Assembly (NCBI RefSeq): GCF_000468095.1
Contig: NZ_ASZC01000006.1
Span: 62,001 to 126,000, forward strand
DNA from: Pantoea sp. AS-PWVM4
Lineage (GTDB): Bacteria; Pseudomonadota; Gammaproteobacteria; Enterobacterales; Enterobacteriaceae
Direction of reading: 5' to 3'
DNA: 64,000 nucleotides
Shown: piece by piece, positions 17,346 through 25,453 of the stretch
Position numbering within the stretch: the first letter of the stretch is position 1
How the letters are laid out: every line of letters starts with the position of its first letter
The notes under the pieces: model-generated
What the model saw: the letters and a program-made list of their open reading frames with translations, nothing else
What the model was told of the DNA's origin: nothing
The model's database searches: none
Made by a program: the position numbers and the translations under genes

Positions 17346-17366
17346 GCGCCCGTAACAGGCGGGCGC
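17346..17366 (-). terminator. GC-rich hairpin after the kgu operon
   Basis: GCGCCCG and CGGGCGC form a 7-bp stem with a 7-base loop, about 30 bases past the ghrB stop and before avtA. No T-run follows on the minus strand, so it is a stem-loop end rather than a classical intrinsic terminator. Confidence 0.5.
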
Positions 17367-17396
17367 AATGGTCAGGCGGGGAAAAGGTGCAAAGCC

Positions 17397-18371
17397 TTAT
17401 TTCACAACCTCGGGATTGACACAATTCTTCTCGATTTTGCCGGTCAATGCCGCGATCAGGTTATCGACAGCATCGCTCATCATGCCGTAGCGGGTTTCAT
17501 GAGTGGCGGAACCGATATGGGGTAATGTCACCACATTGGGCAGCTTCAGCAGCGCGGAATCGGCAGGCACCGGCTCCTGCTCAAACACATCCAGACCGGC
17601 GGCGTGGATGGTGCCGTCTTGCAACGCGCTAATCAACGCCTGCTCGTCCACCACCGGGCCACGGCCAACGTTGATCAAAATGGCGCTCGGCTTCATCAGT
17701 TTTAACTGTGCCGCGCCGATCATATGGTGCGTCTGTTCGGTCATCGGCAGGATAACGCAGACAAAATCACTCTCTTTCAGCAAAGTCTCTAAATCACAGG
17801 CGCGTGCGCCGAAACGCGTTTCGGCTTCGCTATGCTGGCGGCGGGCGTTATAGAGGATGTTCATGCCAAAGCCGAAATGCGCGCGTTGCGCCGCAGCCAT
17901 GCCGATACGTCCCATGCCCAGAATACCGAGGGTTTTATGATGGACATCCACGCCGTAATGTTGCGGACCGATGCTGGCCTGCCACTGTCCGGCCTTCACC
18001 CAGGCATCCAGCTCGGTGACGCGGCGCGCGCTGCTCAGCACCAGCGCCATCAGGGTATCGGCTACGGTTTCAGTCAGCACCGTTGGCGTATGCATCAGCA
18101 CCACGCCGCGCTGGCTGAGTGCCGCGACATCGAAATTATCATAACCAACCGAGACGGTAGAGCAGGCACGCAGCGCCGGCATCTGTGCCAGCAAATCGCC
18201 ATTCACTTTACCGCCGGAACCCAGCAGGCCCTGCGCCTGTTGAAACTGCGCCGCGTGCTGTTTGACGCTTTCTGGCGAAATATCGCTGACTTCGGTCACG
18301 GTGAAATGCGCGTCCAGTTTGGCACGCAGGTCATCCGGCAGGCTCTTGTAAAGAATCACAGCAGGTTTCAT
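17397..18371 (-). CDS. ghrB: 2-ketoaldonate / 2-ketogluconate reductase
   Basis: 324 residues from the ATG at 18371 with AGGGAG upstream; 18 upstream codons are disregarded. The sequence follows E. coli GhrB (YiaE, TkrA) closely: [26 protein letters not shown], the NAD(P)-binding [16 protein letters not shown] near 150-165, and the catalytic Arg (NVGRGPVVD), Glu (LDVFEQEP) and His ([12 protein letters not shown]). It reduces 2-ketogluconate to gluconate, and glyoxylate or hydroxypyruvate. As the last gene after kguE, kguK and kguT it occupies the kguD position (2-ketogluconate-6-phosphate reductase) of the Pseudomonas and Pantoea pathway, so the substrate in vivo may be the phosphorylated sugar acid. 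Confidence 0.92.
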   Translation of the reverse strand: MKPAVILYKSLPDDLRAKLDAHFTVTEVSDISPESVKQHAAQFQQAQGLLGSGGKVNGDLLAQMPALRACSTVSVGYDNFDVAALSQRGVVLMHTPTVLTETVADTLMALVLSSARRVTELDAWVKAGQWQASIGPQHYGVDVHHKTLGILGMGRIGMAAAQRAHFGFGMNILYNARRQHSEAETRFGARACDLETLLKESDFVCVILPMTEQTHHMIGAAQLKLMKPSAILINVGRGPVVDEQALISALQDGTIHAAGLDVFEQEPVPADSALLKLPNVVTLPHIGSATHETRYGMMSDAVDNLIAALTGKIEKNCVNPEVVK

Positions 18372-18439
18372 CTTTTGCTCCCTGTAGAACGAGTGACGGG
18401 CGACAACGTCGCCCGGAAAAGTCATTTTCGCTTACGCTT

Positions 18440-19720
18440 TCAGGCGTGTTTTGCCCCGTGCAGCGGCGGCGCTTTGTTTTCGGCGGGTTTGACTATCAAC
18501 GTCAGCCACACCGATGCCAGCAACGCTGCGCCCATAAAAATGTAAGAAGCCGACGGGCTGCCGGTTGCGCCATTAAGATAGCCTACTATCCATGATCCGA
18601 CGAAGGATCCGAGTGCGCCCATGCTATTAATCAGCGCCATCGCGCCACCGGCCACATTACGCGGCAGCATTTCCGGGATGATAGCGAAGAACGGGCCGTA
18701 TGGGGCATACATCGCACCACCGGCAATCACCAGCAGCGCATAGGACAGCCAGAAATTGCTGGAACCGACCAGATAAGAACCGAGGAACGCCAGCGCACCA
18801 ATCAGCAGCAGCGGCCAGACAAACAGTTTGCGATTCTGCATCTTATCCGATGCCCAGGAGACGATGATCATCGCAATGGTGGCGACCAGATAGGGCACCG
18901 CTGACAGCCAGCCTGCTTCCACCATCCCCATCTGCGTGCCGTTACGCAGGATCGAAGGCAGCCACAGCACGAAACCATACACGCCGATGCTCCAGGCAAA
19001 ATATTGCAGGCACAGCAGAACAACGTTGCGGTTACGGAAGGCTTCCCCGTAGTTACGTACCGCTTTGATCCCTTGCTGCTCTTTCTGCAATTGCGCCTGC
19101 AACGCCGCTTTCTCCGCCTCGCTCATCCATTTCGCCTGCGACGGTTTATCCTGCACCAAAAACCACCAGGCAACGGCCCAAATCACCGCCGGAATCCCTT
19201 CGATGATAAACATTTCGCGCCAGCCAAAGGAATCGATCAGATAGCCGGATACCACTGACATCCACAGCACCGTCACCGGATTACCGAGGATCAGAAAGGT
19301 GTTGGCGCGTGAGCGTTCCGATTTGGTGAACCAGTTGCTGATGTAGATCAGCATTGCGGGCATCACCGCCGCTTCCACTACGCCGAGCACAAAACGGATG
19401 GCGGCCAGCATCGGGATGTTGCTGACCACCCCGGTCAGCGAAGCACACAGTCCCCACAGCACCAGGCAGCAAAAAATCAGCTTCTTCACGCTGCGGCGCT
19501 CGGCATACACCGCGCCGGGGATCTGAAAGAAGAAGTAGCCGAGGAAGAACAGCGCACCGAGCAGCGATGACATGCCTTTGGTGATACCCAGATCGTCGTT
19601 AATGCCTGCGGCGGAGGCGAAGCTAAAGTTCGCCCGGTCCAGATACGCCAGACTGTAGGTGATAAACACGATGGGCATGATAAACCACCAGCGTTTTGGT
19701 GCGATTGTCTGCGTTTTCAT
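18440..19720 (-). CDS. kguT: MFS 2-ketogluconate transporter
   Basis: 426 residues with 12 predicted membrane segments of the anion:cation symporter type. The N-terminus KRWWFIMPIVFITYSLAYLDRANFSFASAAGI carries the family YxDRxN signature, and the first-loop motif is GAVYAERRSVKKLI. It lies between kguK and ghrB on the same strand, which identifies it as the 2-ketogluconate uptake protein. The 108-base gap to kguK is filled by one half of the window's palindromic repeat and a second perfect palindrome, so kguT may be expressed at a different level from kguEK. An AGGA lies before the start. Confidence 0.88.
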   Translation of the reverse strand: MKTQTIAPKRWWFIMPIVFITYSLAYLDRANFSFASAAGINDDLGITKGMSSLLGALFFLGYFFFQIPGAVYAERRSVKKLIFCCLVLWGLCASLTGVVSNIPMLAAIRFVLGVVEAAVMPAMLIYISNWFTKSERSRANTFLILGNPVTVLWMSVVSGYLIDSFGWREMFIIEGIPAVIWAVAWWFLVQDKPSQAKWMSEAEKAALQAQLQKEQQGIKAVRNYGEAFRNRNVVLLCLQYFAWSIGVYGFVLWLPSILRNGTQMGMVEAGWLSAVPYLVATIAMIIVSWASDKMQNRKLFVWPLLLIGALAFLGSYLVGSSNFWLSYALLVIAGGAMYAPYGPFFAIIPEMLPRNVAGGAMALINSMGALGSFVGSWIVGYLNGATGSPSASYIFMGAALLASVWLTLIVKPAENKAPPLHGAKHA

Positions 19721-19736
19721 AGGATTATCCTCAAGT

Positions 19737-19758
19737 GTAGCGGCGCGATGTATCGCGT
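19737..19758. repeat. REP-like element, copy C (single arm)
   Basis: One arm only (GTAGCGGCGCGATGTATCGC), with G for T at one position compared with other copies, located in the kguT-kguK gap. No opposite arm is found nearby. Confidence 0.8.
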
Positions 19759-19789
19759 GGTCCTCTGCGGTTGATGACCCTCACCCCGA

Positions 19790-19811
19790 CCCTCTCCCTT
19801 AAGGGAGAGGG
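19790..19811. repeat. Perfect 22-bp palindrome CCCTCTCCC...GGGAGAGGG
   Basis: CCCTCTCCCTT and AAGGGAGAGGG meet without spacer, preceded by CCCTCACCCCGA. This pattern is a dispersed intergenic repeat in many proteobacteria. Only one copy is seen in this window. Confidence 0.8.
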
Positions 19812-19828
19812 AGGTTACCGCGACGGAA

Positions 19829-20770
19829 TTAGTAATCGCCCAGCGTGGCGCGCGTTGGCAGTCCTTCGCTGTCGCCCGCCACCTGAATGGCCAGCGAACC
19901 AATTTTGTTGCCACGCAGCATTGCCTGCGGCAGCGTTTTTCCTTCCAGCAGGGCGCTGATCAGGCCGACGGCAAAACCGTCACCGGCACCCACGGTATCG
20001 ACCACCTTGTCGACGCGAATCGGCGCCACCAGACCTTTGTCGCCTGCGGCGGTTTTGAACCAGGCACCATCGCTGCCGGTTTTGATCACCACCGCTCTGA
20101 CCCCCTTATCGAGGTAGAAATCAGCGATGGCTTCCGGTTGACGGTAGCCGGTCAAAATCAGTCCCTCTTTCTCGCCCGGTAGCACCCAGTCGGCATATTC
20201 CGCCAACAGGTTCAGCTGCTTGCGCATCTCCTCTTCGCTGCGCCACAGCACCGGACGCAGGTTTGGATCGAACGAGATGGTTTTGCCGTGCGCGCGCATC
20301 TCTTTGGCGGCATGTTTGCAGAGCGCCAGCGAACTGTCGGAAATCGCGGCCGCAACGCCACTCAGATGCAGGTGGCGTGCGTTGCCGAAGTAATCGGCGT
20401 TGAAATCATCCGGTGACAGATGGCTGGCTGCGGAACCGCTGCGGAAATACTCCACTTCGGGATCGGAGCCATCTTCGACGCGCGATTTAAGCTGGAAACC
20501 GGTGCGGTAGCGGGCATCCGTGGTGACGCAGCGGTGATCCACGCCCTCTTTTTCCAGCTGTTGCCGGGTAAAACGGCCAAAGCTGTCATCACCGACGCGG
20601 CTGACCCAGCCGACCTGTAAGCCGAGGCGCGCCAGACCAATCGCCACGTTCAGCTCGGCACCGGCGATCCGTTTGATAAAGTGGTCAGCAGCGGCCAGAT
20701 CGCCGGTCTGCTGCGCGATAAACATCGCCATCGCCTCGCCAATGGTCACGACATCAAGTTGGGTGGTCAT
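19829..20770 (-). CDS. kguK: 2-ketogluconokinase (PfkB family)
   Basis: 313 residues from the ATG at 20770, with AAGGAG 6 bases upstream and 10 bases after kguE. PfkB signatures are AGAELNVAIGLARLG near residue 40 and DTVGAGDGFAVGLISALLEG near 250, the latter carrying the catalytic Asp and anion hole. The family phosphorylates sugars or sugar acids with ATP, and KdgK is its best-known cousin. Operon position next to kguE and kguT indicates 2-ketogluconate as the substrate, giving 2-keto-6-phosphogluconate. A KdgK (2-keto-3-deoxygluconate kinase) role cannot be excluded from sequence alone. Confidence 0.88.
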   Translation of the reverse strand: MTTQLDVVTIGEAMAMFIAQQTGDLAAADHFIKRIAGAELNVAIGLARLGLQVGWVSRVGDDSFGRFTRQQLEKEGVDHRCVTTDARYRTGFQLKSRVEDGSDPEVEYFRSGSAASHLSPDDFNADYFGNARHLHLSGVAAAISDSSLALCKHAAKEMRAHGKTISFDPNLRPVLWRSEEEMRKQLNLLAEYADWVLPGEKEGLILTGYRQPEAIADFYLDKGVRAVVIKTGSDGAWFKTAAGDKGLVAPIRVDKVVDTVGAGDGFAVGLISALLEGKTLPQAMLRGNKIGSLAIQVAGDSEGLPTRATLGDY

Positions 20771-20780
20771 CAGCAACTCC

Positions 20781-21527
20781 TTAACGGGCGCGCAGCAGGT
20801 CAACGTAATGGCGTGTTACCGCCAGCAGATCGGCGCCTTCCAGCGGGAATTCAATGCCGCGTGGCGCATCCGCAGGCAGAGCGTGCAGCAGGGCGCGCCA
20901 GTCTTCAGGGCTGTCATCCAGTGCGATAGCACGGAAGCTGTCGCGATGCGGTACCGCAGTTTTGACATGCACGTAGCCAACGTAATGGCTCAATTGCTGC
21001 GCGGCCAGACGTGCGTCTTCGCCGGTCCAGCGCCAGTTCGCCATATCAAACGTCATCTCCAGCGGCAGCGCCGCATCGCGCACCTGATGGAAAAAGCGCT
21101 GCATCGGAGCCAGTTTGCAGTCGGTCGTTTGGTCGTTCTCCACCACCAGTTTGACGGGAGAAGCGGTCAGCACGGCGGCTAAGGCGGTGGTATGGAGATC
21201 GATAAAGTGACCGAGCGACAGTTTCAGCTGCTGCGCGCCAATCTGTTGTGCTTCGGACAGGAACTGCGCCAGATGCGGGTTCAGCGCGCCATCGGCCAGA
21301 TACAGCGTTTCCGGCACTGAATAACAGGCGCTTAATCCCTGGCGGGTAATGGCTTGACCCAGAGCGGGAAGCTGCGATAAATCCTCCGCGCTGAACAGCT
21401 CGCGGCGAATCTCCACGCCATCCGCTCCCGCTTGTTTAATCAACGGCAGCAGGGCCGACTGACCACCAAGTTCTGCCACTTTGCTGCTGCCGTAAGCAGC
21501 GGTCACAACAATGATTTCTGGTTTCAT
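20781..21527 (-). CDS. kguE: Sugar-phosphate isomerase/epimerase-like protein KguE
   Basis: 248 residues from the ATG at 21527, with GGAGAG upstream. It is a xylose-isomerase-like TIM barrel (AP endonuclease 2 superfamily): ADGVEIRRELF near 35, LSLGHFIDL, VVENDQTTD, EMTFDMANWRWTGED and YVHVKTA supply the metal-binding Glu/Asp/His positions. It is the first gene of the kgu operon. In Pseudomonas KguE is required for 2-ketogluconate use, but its precise reaction is poorly defined. A perfect palindrome resembling the PtxS operator lies 51 bases before the start. Confidence 0.88.
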   Translation of the reverse strand: MKPEIIVVTAAYGSSKVAELGGQSALLPLIKQAGADGVEIRRELFSAEDLSQLPALGQAITRQGLSACYSVPETLYLADGALNPHLAQFLSEAQQIGAQQLKLSLGHFIDLHTTALAAVLTASPVKLVVENDQTTDCKLAPMQRFFHQVRDAALPLEMTFDMANWRWTGEDARLAAQQLSHYVGYVHVKTAVPHRDSFRAIALDDSPEDWRALLHALPADAPRGIEFPLEGADLLAVTRHYVDLLRAR

Positions 21528-21577
21528 CTCATCTCTCCGGGCACCCACGGCCTCCCAAACGTTATAAAAACGTTAGA

Positions 21578-21591
21578 TGGAACCGGTTCCA
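21578..21591. promoter_or_regulatory. PtxS-type operator before kguE
   Basis: The 14-bp perfect palindrome TGGAACCGGTTCCA differs at only two symmetric positions from the TGAAACCGGTTTCA site I recall for Pseudomonas PtxS. It lies just upstream of kguE and faces the LacI-type ptxS homologue. Confidence 0.8.
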
Positions 21592-21664
21592 AAAGGAAGA
21601 TGCAGACGTCGGAAGTATGATCCTGCTCACGAAGTGAGCCGTTAGTATGAGGAAGGCACGATTC

Positions 21665-21733
21665 GTAGCGGCGCGATTTATCGCGCGGGTTTTACCCGGG
21701 ATGGCTCAAAATTGCGCGATAAATCGCGCAGCT
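21665..21733. repeat. REP-like palindromic element, copy D
   Basis: Arm GTAGCGGCGCGATTTATCGC and a slightly diverged opposite arm ending GCGCAGCT are separated by about 25 bases. The element lies between the kgu operator and the ptxS stop codon. Confidence 0.88.
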
Positions 21734-21737
21734 TCGA

Positions 21738-22763
21738 TCAACCCAGCCGCTGGCTGGAGCCACGCACGATCAGCTCGCCGGAAAACACTTGTTCTGTGAC
21801 GGGATGGTCATCGCCTTCAATACGCGCAATGACTTTTTCCAGCGCAGCATAACCGATTTGCCAGGTGGGTTGTTTGAGGGTGGTGATGCCGACGCCTGCC
21901 AGCGCGGCCCACTCCAGTTCATCGAAACCGAGCAGACCGATGGACTCGCCCCAGCTCAGGTTCAGCCGTTGCAACGCGCGCGCTACTTGCAGCGTTAGTG
22001 CGCCGTTAGCCGCCATCACCGCACAGCGCTTTCCAGCATGGCGCTGGTGGAAATCGCGCAGGGTGGCATCCATCTGCTCAGGTTGGTGCAGCGCAACTTC
22101 GGCGTTTTCCGCCTGTACCGCAGGTTGGGTTGCCACGGTGCTGAAGAACGACGCCAGACGCTCACGGCGGGTATTGACGCTGCCAAGTGGTTCGCTGAGG
22201 AACAACAGCGCTTCGTAGCCATTAGCCAGCAGATGTTTTGTCGCCAGTTGTGCCGCTTCCGGGTTATTCAGGCCCACCACATCACAGGCGAAATCAGGGA
22301 TTTTACGGTCAATCAGCACCATCGGCAGCATCGACTGTTGCAGGCGTTTGAGGATGTCTTCGTGCATACCGACGGCGTTTACCACAATGCCTTCCACCTG
22401 GTAGCTGCTGAGCAGTTGCAGATAATGCTGCTCAAGATCCACTTCATTGTTGGTGTTGCACATCAGCAAGGTAAAACCGTGGGCGCGGCAGGCGGCTTCG
22501 ATGCCGCTCAGCACATCTACAGAATAGGGATTGGTGATGTCGGCAATGATCAGGCCAATCAGGCGGGTACGGCCACGCTTCAGCCCGCGTGCCATCTGGC
22601 TTGGGCGATAGTCGAGTTCGGCGATGGCGCGTTCGATACGCGCTTTGAGATCGGGCGACAGCAGATTTTGTTCGCCATTGAGGTAGCGTGAAATGCTGGT
22701 TTTACCGGTTTTTGCCGTGCGGGCAACATCGCTGATAGTCGCGCGGGGCGGCCTGGTCTTCAT
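21738..22763 (-). CDS. ptxS: LacI-family repressor of the 2-ketogluconate operon (PtxS-like)
   Basis: About 341 residues from the ATG at 22763, with AGGTG upstream; a TTG six codons earlier is less likely. The N-terminal helix-turn-helix is ATISDVARTAKTGKTSISRYLNG and the hinge helix SPDLKARIERAIAELDYRPSQMARGLK. The periplasmic-binding-like effector domain begins RLIGLIIADITNPYS. It sits upstream of, and on the same strand as, kguEKT-ghrB, as ptxS does in Pseudomonas. It most likely represses the operon through the adjacent palindrome and is released by 2-ketogluconate. Assignment rests on context plus family. Confidence 0.85.
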   Translation of the reverse strand: MKTRPPRATISDVARTAKTGKTSISRYLNGEQNLLSPDLKARIERAIAELDYRPSQMARGLKRGRTRLIGLIIADITNPYSVDVLSGIEAACRAHGFTLLMCNTNNEVDLEQHYLQLLSSYQVEGIVVNAVGMHEDILKRLQQSMLPMVLIDRKIPDFACDVVGLNNPEAAQLATKHLLANGYEALLFLSEPLGSVNTRRERLASFFSTVATQPAVQAENAEVALHQPEQMDATLRDFHQRHAGKRCAVMAANGALTLQVARALQRLNLSWGESIGLLGFDELEWAALAGVGITTLKQPTWQIGYAALEKVIARIEGDDHPVTEQVFSGELIVRGSSQRLG

Positions 22764-22829
22764 TGCATACACCTGGTTCAAAAGAAACAGGCGAAGACTA
22801 CCACAGGAACGCCGCTCTGCAAGAATCGG

Positions 22830-23822
22830 CTAGTCAGAAGTGAGGTGCAGACGCGGTTGCCACAAGGTTTGTAGCTGATTGACCGGTGTCCCCTCCAGCA
22901 GTTGCAGCACCATCTCCGCCAGTTTTTCACCCACATGCTGTTGTGAGCATTGCAGGATGGCGTTGACCGGGTGGTCGATGATGGAATCATGCGGCAGCCC
23001 GTCGTAGACAAACAATCGGATCGCCTGTGGGCCGCTGAGCCGTCCGGCCTGTTGCAGCGCAATCGCGGCCCCTTCTCCCAGCGGGCTGCAATCGGTGATG
23101 ATCGCCTGTGGCTGCTGTCCCTCAGCCAGCCAGGTCGCGGTTTGCTGATATCCGGCGCGGCGTGAGGGCGGTACGGTAGCCATCAACGGAACAGGCAGCG
23201 GTTGATGTTGAGTGACGGTATCAAGGAAACCCCGGCGGCGATCGCGCACAAAGCTGCTGGGTTCATTACCTCCCAGCCACGCCAGGCGGGTTAATCCCGC
23301 GGCCAGGCAGTGATCGGTTGCCAGCTTTACCCCGGCGTAATTATCGTAATCAAACCAGGCATAAGGTTGCGCCAGTTGGCTGCGACCGAGTGACAGAAAG
23401 CGAAACCCCTTTTGTTGTAGCCGTTGCAGGCGAATGTCCTGCGGCATGGCATGGGTGACGATCAACGCATCAATGGCACCACTGCGCAGCATACGCAAGG
23501 TGCGTTGCTGGTCCTGCGGTTTATCGGCCAGCATTAGCAGGTCGATTTCATCGCGGGCAAGGCGTTGGTCGAGTGTTTGCAGCAATTCAATAAAATGGCT
23601 GTCGCTCAGGGGCAGGGAGCTGTCGGGAAACACCAGTCCGACGGTGTTGGCGCGGCCGGTCTTCAGACGGCGGGCTGCGGCGTTGGGGCGATAGCCGCGG
23701 CGGCTGGCTTCTTCTTCGATACGTTTGCGTGTAACTTCTGCCACATCATCATAGCCATTCAGTGCACGACTCACGGTGGTAACGGAAAGTCCGAGAACGG
23801 AGGCGATGGCTTTCAGCGACAT
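22830..23822 (-). CDS. LacI-family transcriptional regulator, target unknown
   Basis: 330 residues. The helix-turn-helix MSLKAIASVLGLSVTTVSRALNGYDDVAEVTRKRIEEEASRRGYRPNAAARRLKTGR is followed by an effector domain starting NTVGLVFPDSS. Its start is 13 bases from a pair of TTGATCAA palindromes that look like its own operator. It ends 66 bases before ptxS on the same strand but does not belong to the kgu pathway by homology. No sugar gene adjoins it upstream (yiaD is next), so it may control distant genes. AglR/RafR-like members of this branch respond to alpha-galactosides, but that is a weak guess. Confidence 0.88.
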   Translation of the reverse strand: MSLKAIASVLGLSVTTVSRALNGYDDVAEVTRKRIEEEASRRGYRPNAAARRLKTGRANTVGLVFPDSSLPLSDSHFIELLQTLDQRLARDEIDLLMLADKPQDQQRTLRMLRSGAIDALIVTHAMPQDIRLQRLQQKGFRFLSLGRSQLAQPYAWFDYDNYAGVKLATDHCLAAGLTRLAWLGGNEPSSFVRDRRRGFLDTVTQHQPLPVPLMATVPPSRRAGYQQTATWLAEGQQPQAIITDCSPLGEGAAIALQQAGRLSGPQAIRLFVYDGLPHDSIIDHPVNAILQCSQQHVGEKLAEMVLQLLEGTPVNQLQTLWQPRLHLTSD

Positions 23823-23834
23823 GATGGGCTTCCA

Positions 23835-23853
23835 TTGATCAATTTTTGATCAA
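23835..23853. promoter_or_regulatory. Twin TTGATCAA palindromes, probable LacI operator
   Basis: Two perfect 8-bp palindromes separated by TTT form a 19-bp symmetrical site directly upstream of the orphan LacI gene. Position and symmetry fit autoregulation. Confidence 0.65.
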
Positions 23854-23936
23854 GCTAACATAAAGAAATCGGCGGCTCTATCGGTTGATAATATTTGACA
23901 GTAATGGGTAGCAGCAAGTGCCAAAAGTGGCGTAAA

Positions 23937-23972
23937 AAAAGACAAAATGGGCCTGTCAATGCAGGCCCATTT
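23937..23972 (-). terminator. Intrinsic terminator after yiaD
   Basis: An 11-bp stem (AAATGGGCCTG with CAGGCCCATTT) and 6-base loop stand 5 bases past the yiaD stop. On the minus strand they are followed by TTTTGTCTTTTTTT. Confidence 0.85.
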
Positions 23973-23976
23973 ATTA

Positions 23977-24639
23977 TTACCCCAGTGGGGTGAGGGTGAT
24001 TTCAACGCGACGGTTTTGTGCTTTACCTGCCTCGGTGCTGTTGCTGGCAACCGGGTTATCCGGCCCCAGGCCCTGGGTGCGCAGACGACTGGCTTCGACG
24101 CCCTGCACAATCAGCGCGCTGGCCACGCTTTCAGCACGTTGTTGCGACAGACGCATATTCAGTGCGCGCGTGCCGGTGCTGTCGGTATATCCGGTCACGT
24201 TGACCGCCGTTTTTGGATACTCTTTCAGCACCATCGCCACGCCGGTCAGGGTGTTGGCACCCGCCGGTTTCAGGTTGCTGCTGCTGGAATCAAAGGTGAC
24301 GTTATTCGGCATATTCAGCACGATGTTATCGCCCTGACGCGTCACGCTGACGCCGGTACCACGCATTTTGTCGCGCAGTTTCGCTTCCTGCACATCCATG
24401 TAATAACCGATACCGCCGCCTAATGCTGCGCCAGACGCCGCGCCGATCAGTGCGCCTTTACCGCGATCTTTTTTCGATGACGACATCATGCCGACACCCG
24501 CGCCCAGCACTGCGCCAAGACCAGCGCCAATGCCGGATTTACCCGCCTGCGATTCGCCGGTATAGGGGTTAGTCGTACAGCCGGACAGAGCCAGGCTGCC
24601 ACTCAGTAACAAGGCAAGTGCAACAATGTTCTTATTCAT
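23977..24639 (-). CDS. yiaD: OmpA-family lipoprotein YiaD
   Basis: 220 residues from the ATG at 24639, preceded by AAGGGAC. A signal peptide ends in the lipobox LSGC at about residue 20. It is followed by the glycine-zipper region GIGAGLGAVLGAGVGMMSSSKKDRGKGALIGAASGAALGGGIGYYMD (about 35-80). The OmpA-like peptidoglycan-binding domain carries TFDSSSSNLKP, VTGYTDSTGTRALNMRLSQQRAESVASAL and the C-terminal NRRVEITL. It matches E. coli YiaD, an outer-membrane lipoprotein able to suppress bamD defects. Asp and Arg residues for diaminopimelate binding are present. It is a single-gene unit with its own terminator. Confidence 0.95.
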   Translation of the reverse strand: MNKNIVALALLLSGSLALSGCTTNPYTGESQAGKSGIGAGLGAVLGAGVGMMSSSKKDRGKGALIGAASGAALGGGIGYYMDVQEAKLRDKMRGTGVSVTRQGDNIVLNMPNNVTFDSSSSNLKPAGANTLTGVAMVLKEYPKTAVNVTGYTDSTGTRALNMRLSQQRAESVASALIVQGVEASRLRTQGLGPDNPVASNSTEAGKAQNRRVEITLTPLG

Positions 24640-24749
24640 TAAAAGTCCCTTAGATTTAAGTGGGGGAAAAACCCCCAAAACGGTGCTGATTATGCCGTCA
24701 AATCATGGGAAAAAACGTGAGAATAAGTCTTAAATTGTAAAGAAATGCC

Positions 24750-25310
24750 TTAACGGTTAGCGGGATGGCAAAAACAATCGGTTTGATGATCGTTAATCAA
24801 GCCACAAGCCTGCATATACGAGTGACAAATCGTGGGGCCGATGAATTTGAAACCACGCTTCTTCAGCGCTTTTGACAGTGCTATAGCAGGATCGGAGGTG
24901 GTGGGGGCCAGTTTGTAGTTGGCATAATTGTGTAAAATTGGCGTGTTATTGACAAATTCCCAGATAAAGCGGGAAAAGTCCTCTCCGTTGGCTTCCATCG
25001 CCAGATAAGCGCGGGCATTGGTAATGATCGCCGCCAGCTTGGCGCGTTGACGAATTAACCCGCTGTCCTGCATCAGGCGATCGAGATCTTGTTCATCCAT
25101 TGACGCGATGGCCTGCGGATCAAACTGATGAAATGCTCGCTGATAGTTGGCGCGTTTTTTTAACACGGTAATCCATGACAACCCCGCCTGCTGCCCTTCA
25201 AGACATAACATTTCAAATAAGGCGCGCTTATCGGTTTGCGGTACACCCCACTCAGTATCGTGGTACGTCAGATAGAGCGGATCCTGTGTTACCCAGCCAC
25301 ATCGTTGCAT
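24750..25310 (-). CDS. tag: DNA-3-methyladenine glycosylase I
   Basis: 186 residues, the usual length. MQRCGWV..LYLTYHDTEWG supplies Cys4 and His17 of the zinc site, and the C-terminal DHQTDCFCH supplies the remaining ligands. The core FEMLCLEGQQAGLSWITVLKKR and the 3-methyladenine pocket residues (Glu in CLEGQQAGLSW, Tyr16) are conserved with E. coli Tag. The enzyme removes 3-methyladenine from alkylated DNA as the first step of base excision repair. Its start has GAGTGATG upstream. The neighbouring yiaD matches the E. coli region, although gene order is rearranged. Confidence 0.96.
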   Translation of the reverse strand: MQRCGWVTQDPLYLTYHDTEWGVPQTDKRALFEMLCLEGQQAGLSWITVLKKRANYQRAFHQFDPQAIASMDEQDLDRLMQDSGLIRQRAKLAAIITNARAYLAMEANGEDFSRFIWEFVNNTPILHNYANYKLAPTTSDPAIALSKALKKRGFKFIGPTICHSYMQACGLINDHQTDCFCHPANR

Positions 25311-25453
25311 TGCATCACTCCTTAAGCAGAGGAAAATACTTCGTTTCCCTTGACGTATTCAATAATCGGTTAATAGTTAATCAAAGGGCGCCGATAACTG
25401 TTATATCCAATACCTAAACGCCCGGTTCCTATCTGGCTCGTCAGGAGTCTTTC

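Noticed and set aside
19829..20770. Annotation as 2-keto-3-deoxygluconate kinase KdgK
   Set aside because: PfkB similarity alone cannot decide, but the operon with kguE, kguT and a PtxS-type regulator favours 2-ketogluconate.
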